From Gemmatimonadales bacterium (GTDB lineage Bacteria > Krumholzibacteriota > Krumholzibacteriia > LZORAL124-64-63), in NCBI GenBank assembly GCA_019038745.1, contig JAHOYV010000040.1, forward strand, positions 1 to 61,414: a stretch of 61,414 bases of DNA. The letters run 5' to 3'. A program made the translations under genes and the position numbers. Shown one piece after another: positions 61,363 to 61,414 of the stretch (position 1 is its first letter; every line of letters begins with the position of its first letter). The notes beneath the pieces were generated by a model. That model saw only the letters and a list, made by a program, of their open reading frames with translations, made no database searches and was not told the origin of the DNA.

Positions 61363-61414
61363 ACCGCCCCGGGTTCTCCGGAGACCTCGTTACTTGAGTC
61401 CGACCACCTCAGCC

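Larger units (their letters stand above)
42989..61414. mobile_element. Integrative element or genomic island (left end; right end outside window)
   Basis: The left boundary is the tRNA-Ala 3' half; the integrase gene begins 183 bases inside. Contents: integrase, IS1595-like transposase, AlpA-like regulator, PrimPol-DUF3987 protein, a gene-poor stretch and two cargo clusters with nucleases, WYL, AAA+, HD and peptidase functions. No second copy of the tRNA segment occurs to the right in this window, so the element is at least 18.4 kb or has decayed at its right end. From the orientation, the intact tRNA-Ala(GGC) gene should lie at the far right end. Confidence 0.72.

Noticed and set aside
1..61414. 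CRISPR arrays, rRNA genes or complete tRNA genes
   Set aside because: No regularly spaced identical repeats, no rRNA-like sequence and only one partial tRNA were seen.

Overview
The window comes from a diderm, flagellated bacterium. A lateral-rod/ring flagellar set with P- and L-ring genes, an RND tripartite pump and a secretin all imply an outer membrane. A Bacteroidota-style GlmU-like sugar nucleotidyltransferase and a 29-aa AURKAIP1/COX24-type ribosomal-like peptide point towards the FCB superphylum or a neighbouring lineage. This is an inference from gene content; no marker here fixes the phylum.

Layout. (1) 1-4.5 kb, plus strand: two flagellins (the first cut by the window edge), flaG, fliD, fliS and a fliT-like chaperone. 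(2) 4.5-14.2 kb, minus strand: one long flagellar operon, flgF-flgG-flgA-flgH-flgI-flgJ(SLT)-flgN-flgK-flgL-fliW-csrA. Flagellin leader features (a sigma-28 promoter and three CAAGGA motifs) tie the first block to the CsrA/FliW pair in the second. (3) 14.5-29 kb, minus strand: response-regulator/histidine-kinase hybrid, PilZ protein, ribosomal-like peptide, HU/IHF, GlmU-like enzyme, an 80-aa miniature rod-type protein under its own sigma-28 promoter, an OMF-MFP-RND efflux operon, a DMT transporter, a second histidine kinase and a TVP38 protein. (4) 29.1-38.8 kb, minus strand: a compact type II secretion/type IV pilus-like system with a secretin, PilP/GspC-like, PilO-like and fused PilM-PilN (GspL-like) proteins, three pseudopilins, platform protein and ATPase. 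Two of the pseudopilins carry two GspG-like globular heads in tandem, which I regard as the most unusual protein architecture here. (5) 39-42.4 kb: a PPP-family phosphatase and a large TPR lipoprotein.

(6) From 42,989 to the end of the window lies an integrative element. It begins at a 3' half of tRNA-Ala(GGC), followed by a tyrosine integrase, an IS1595-like transposase, an AlpA-type regulator, a 46-aa ORF and a PrimPol-DUF3987 replication protein with nearby hairpin and iteron-like repeats. About 2 kb without convincing genes follows. Its cargo looks like conflict or defence functions: (a) ADP-ribosylglycohydrolase, PPP phosphatase, DUF2779 nuclease, a WYL regulator divergent from a tandem-AAA+ ATPase across a perfect palindrome, and an unknown protein; (b) a four-gene cassette of PD-(D/E)XK-like nuclease, HD hydrolase, HExxH peptidase and a 47-aa protein. 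The right end of the element is not in the window.

Starts were moved inward from the longest reading frame where a better ribosome binding site and family length agreed. All family calls are from motif recognition; no database search was run.
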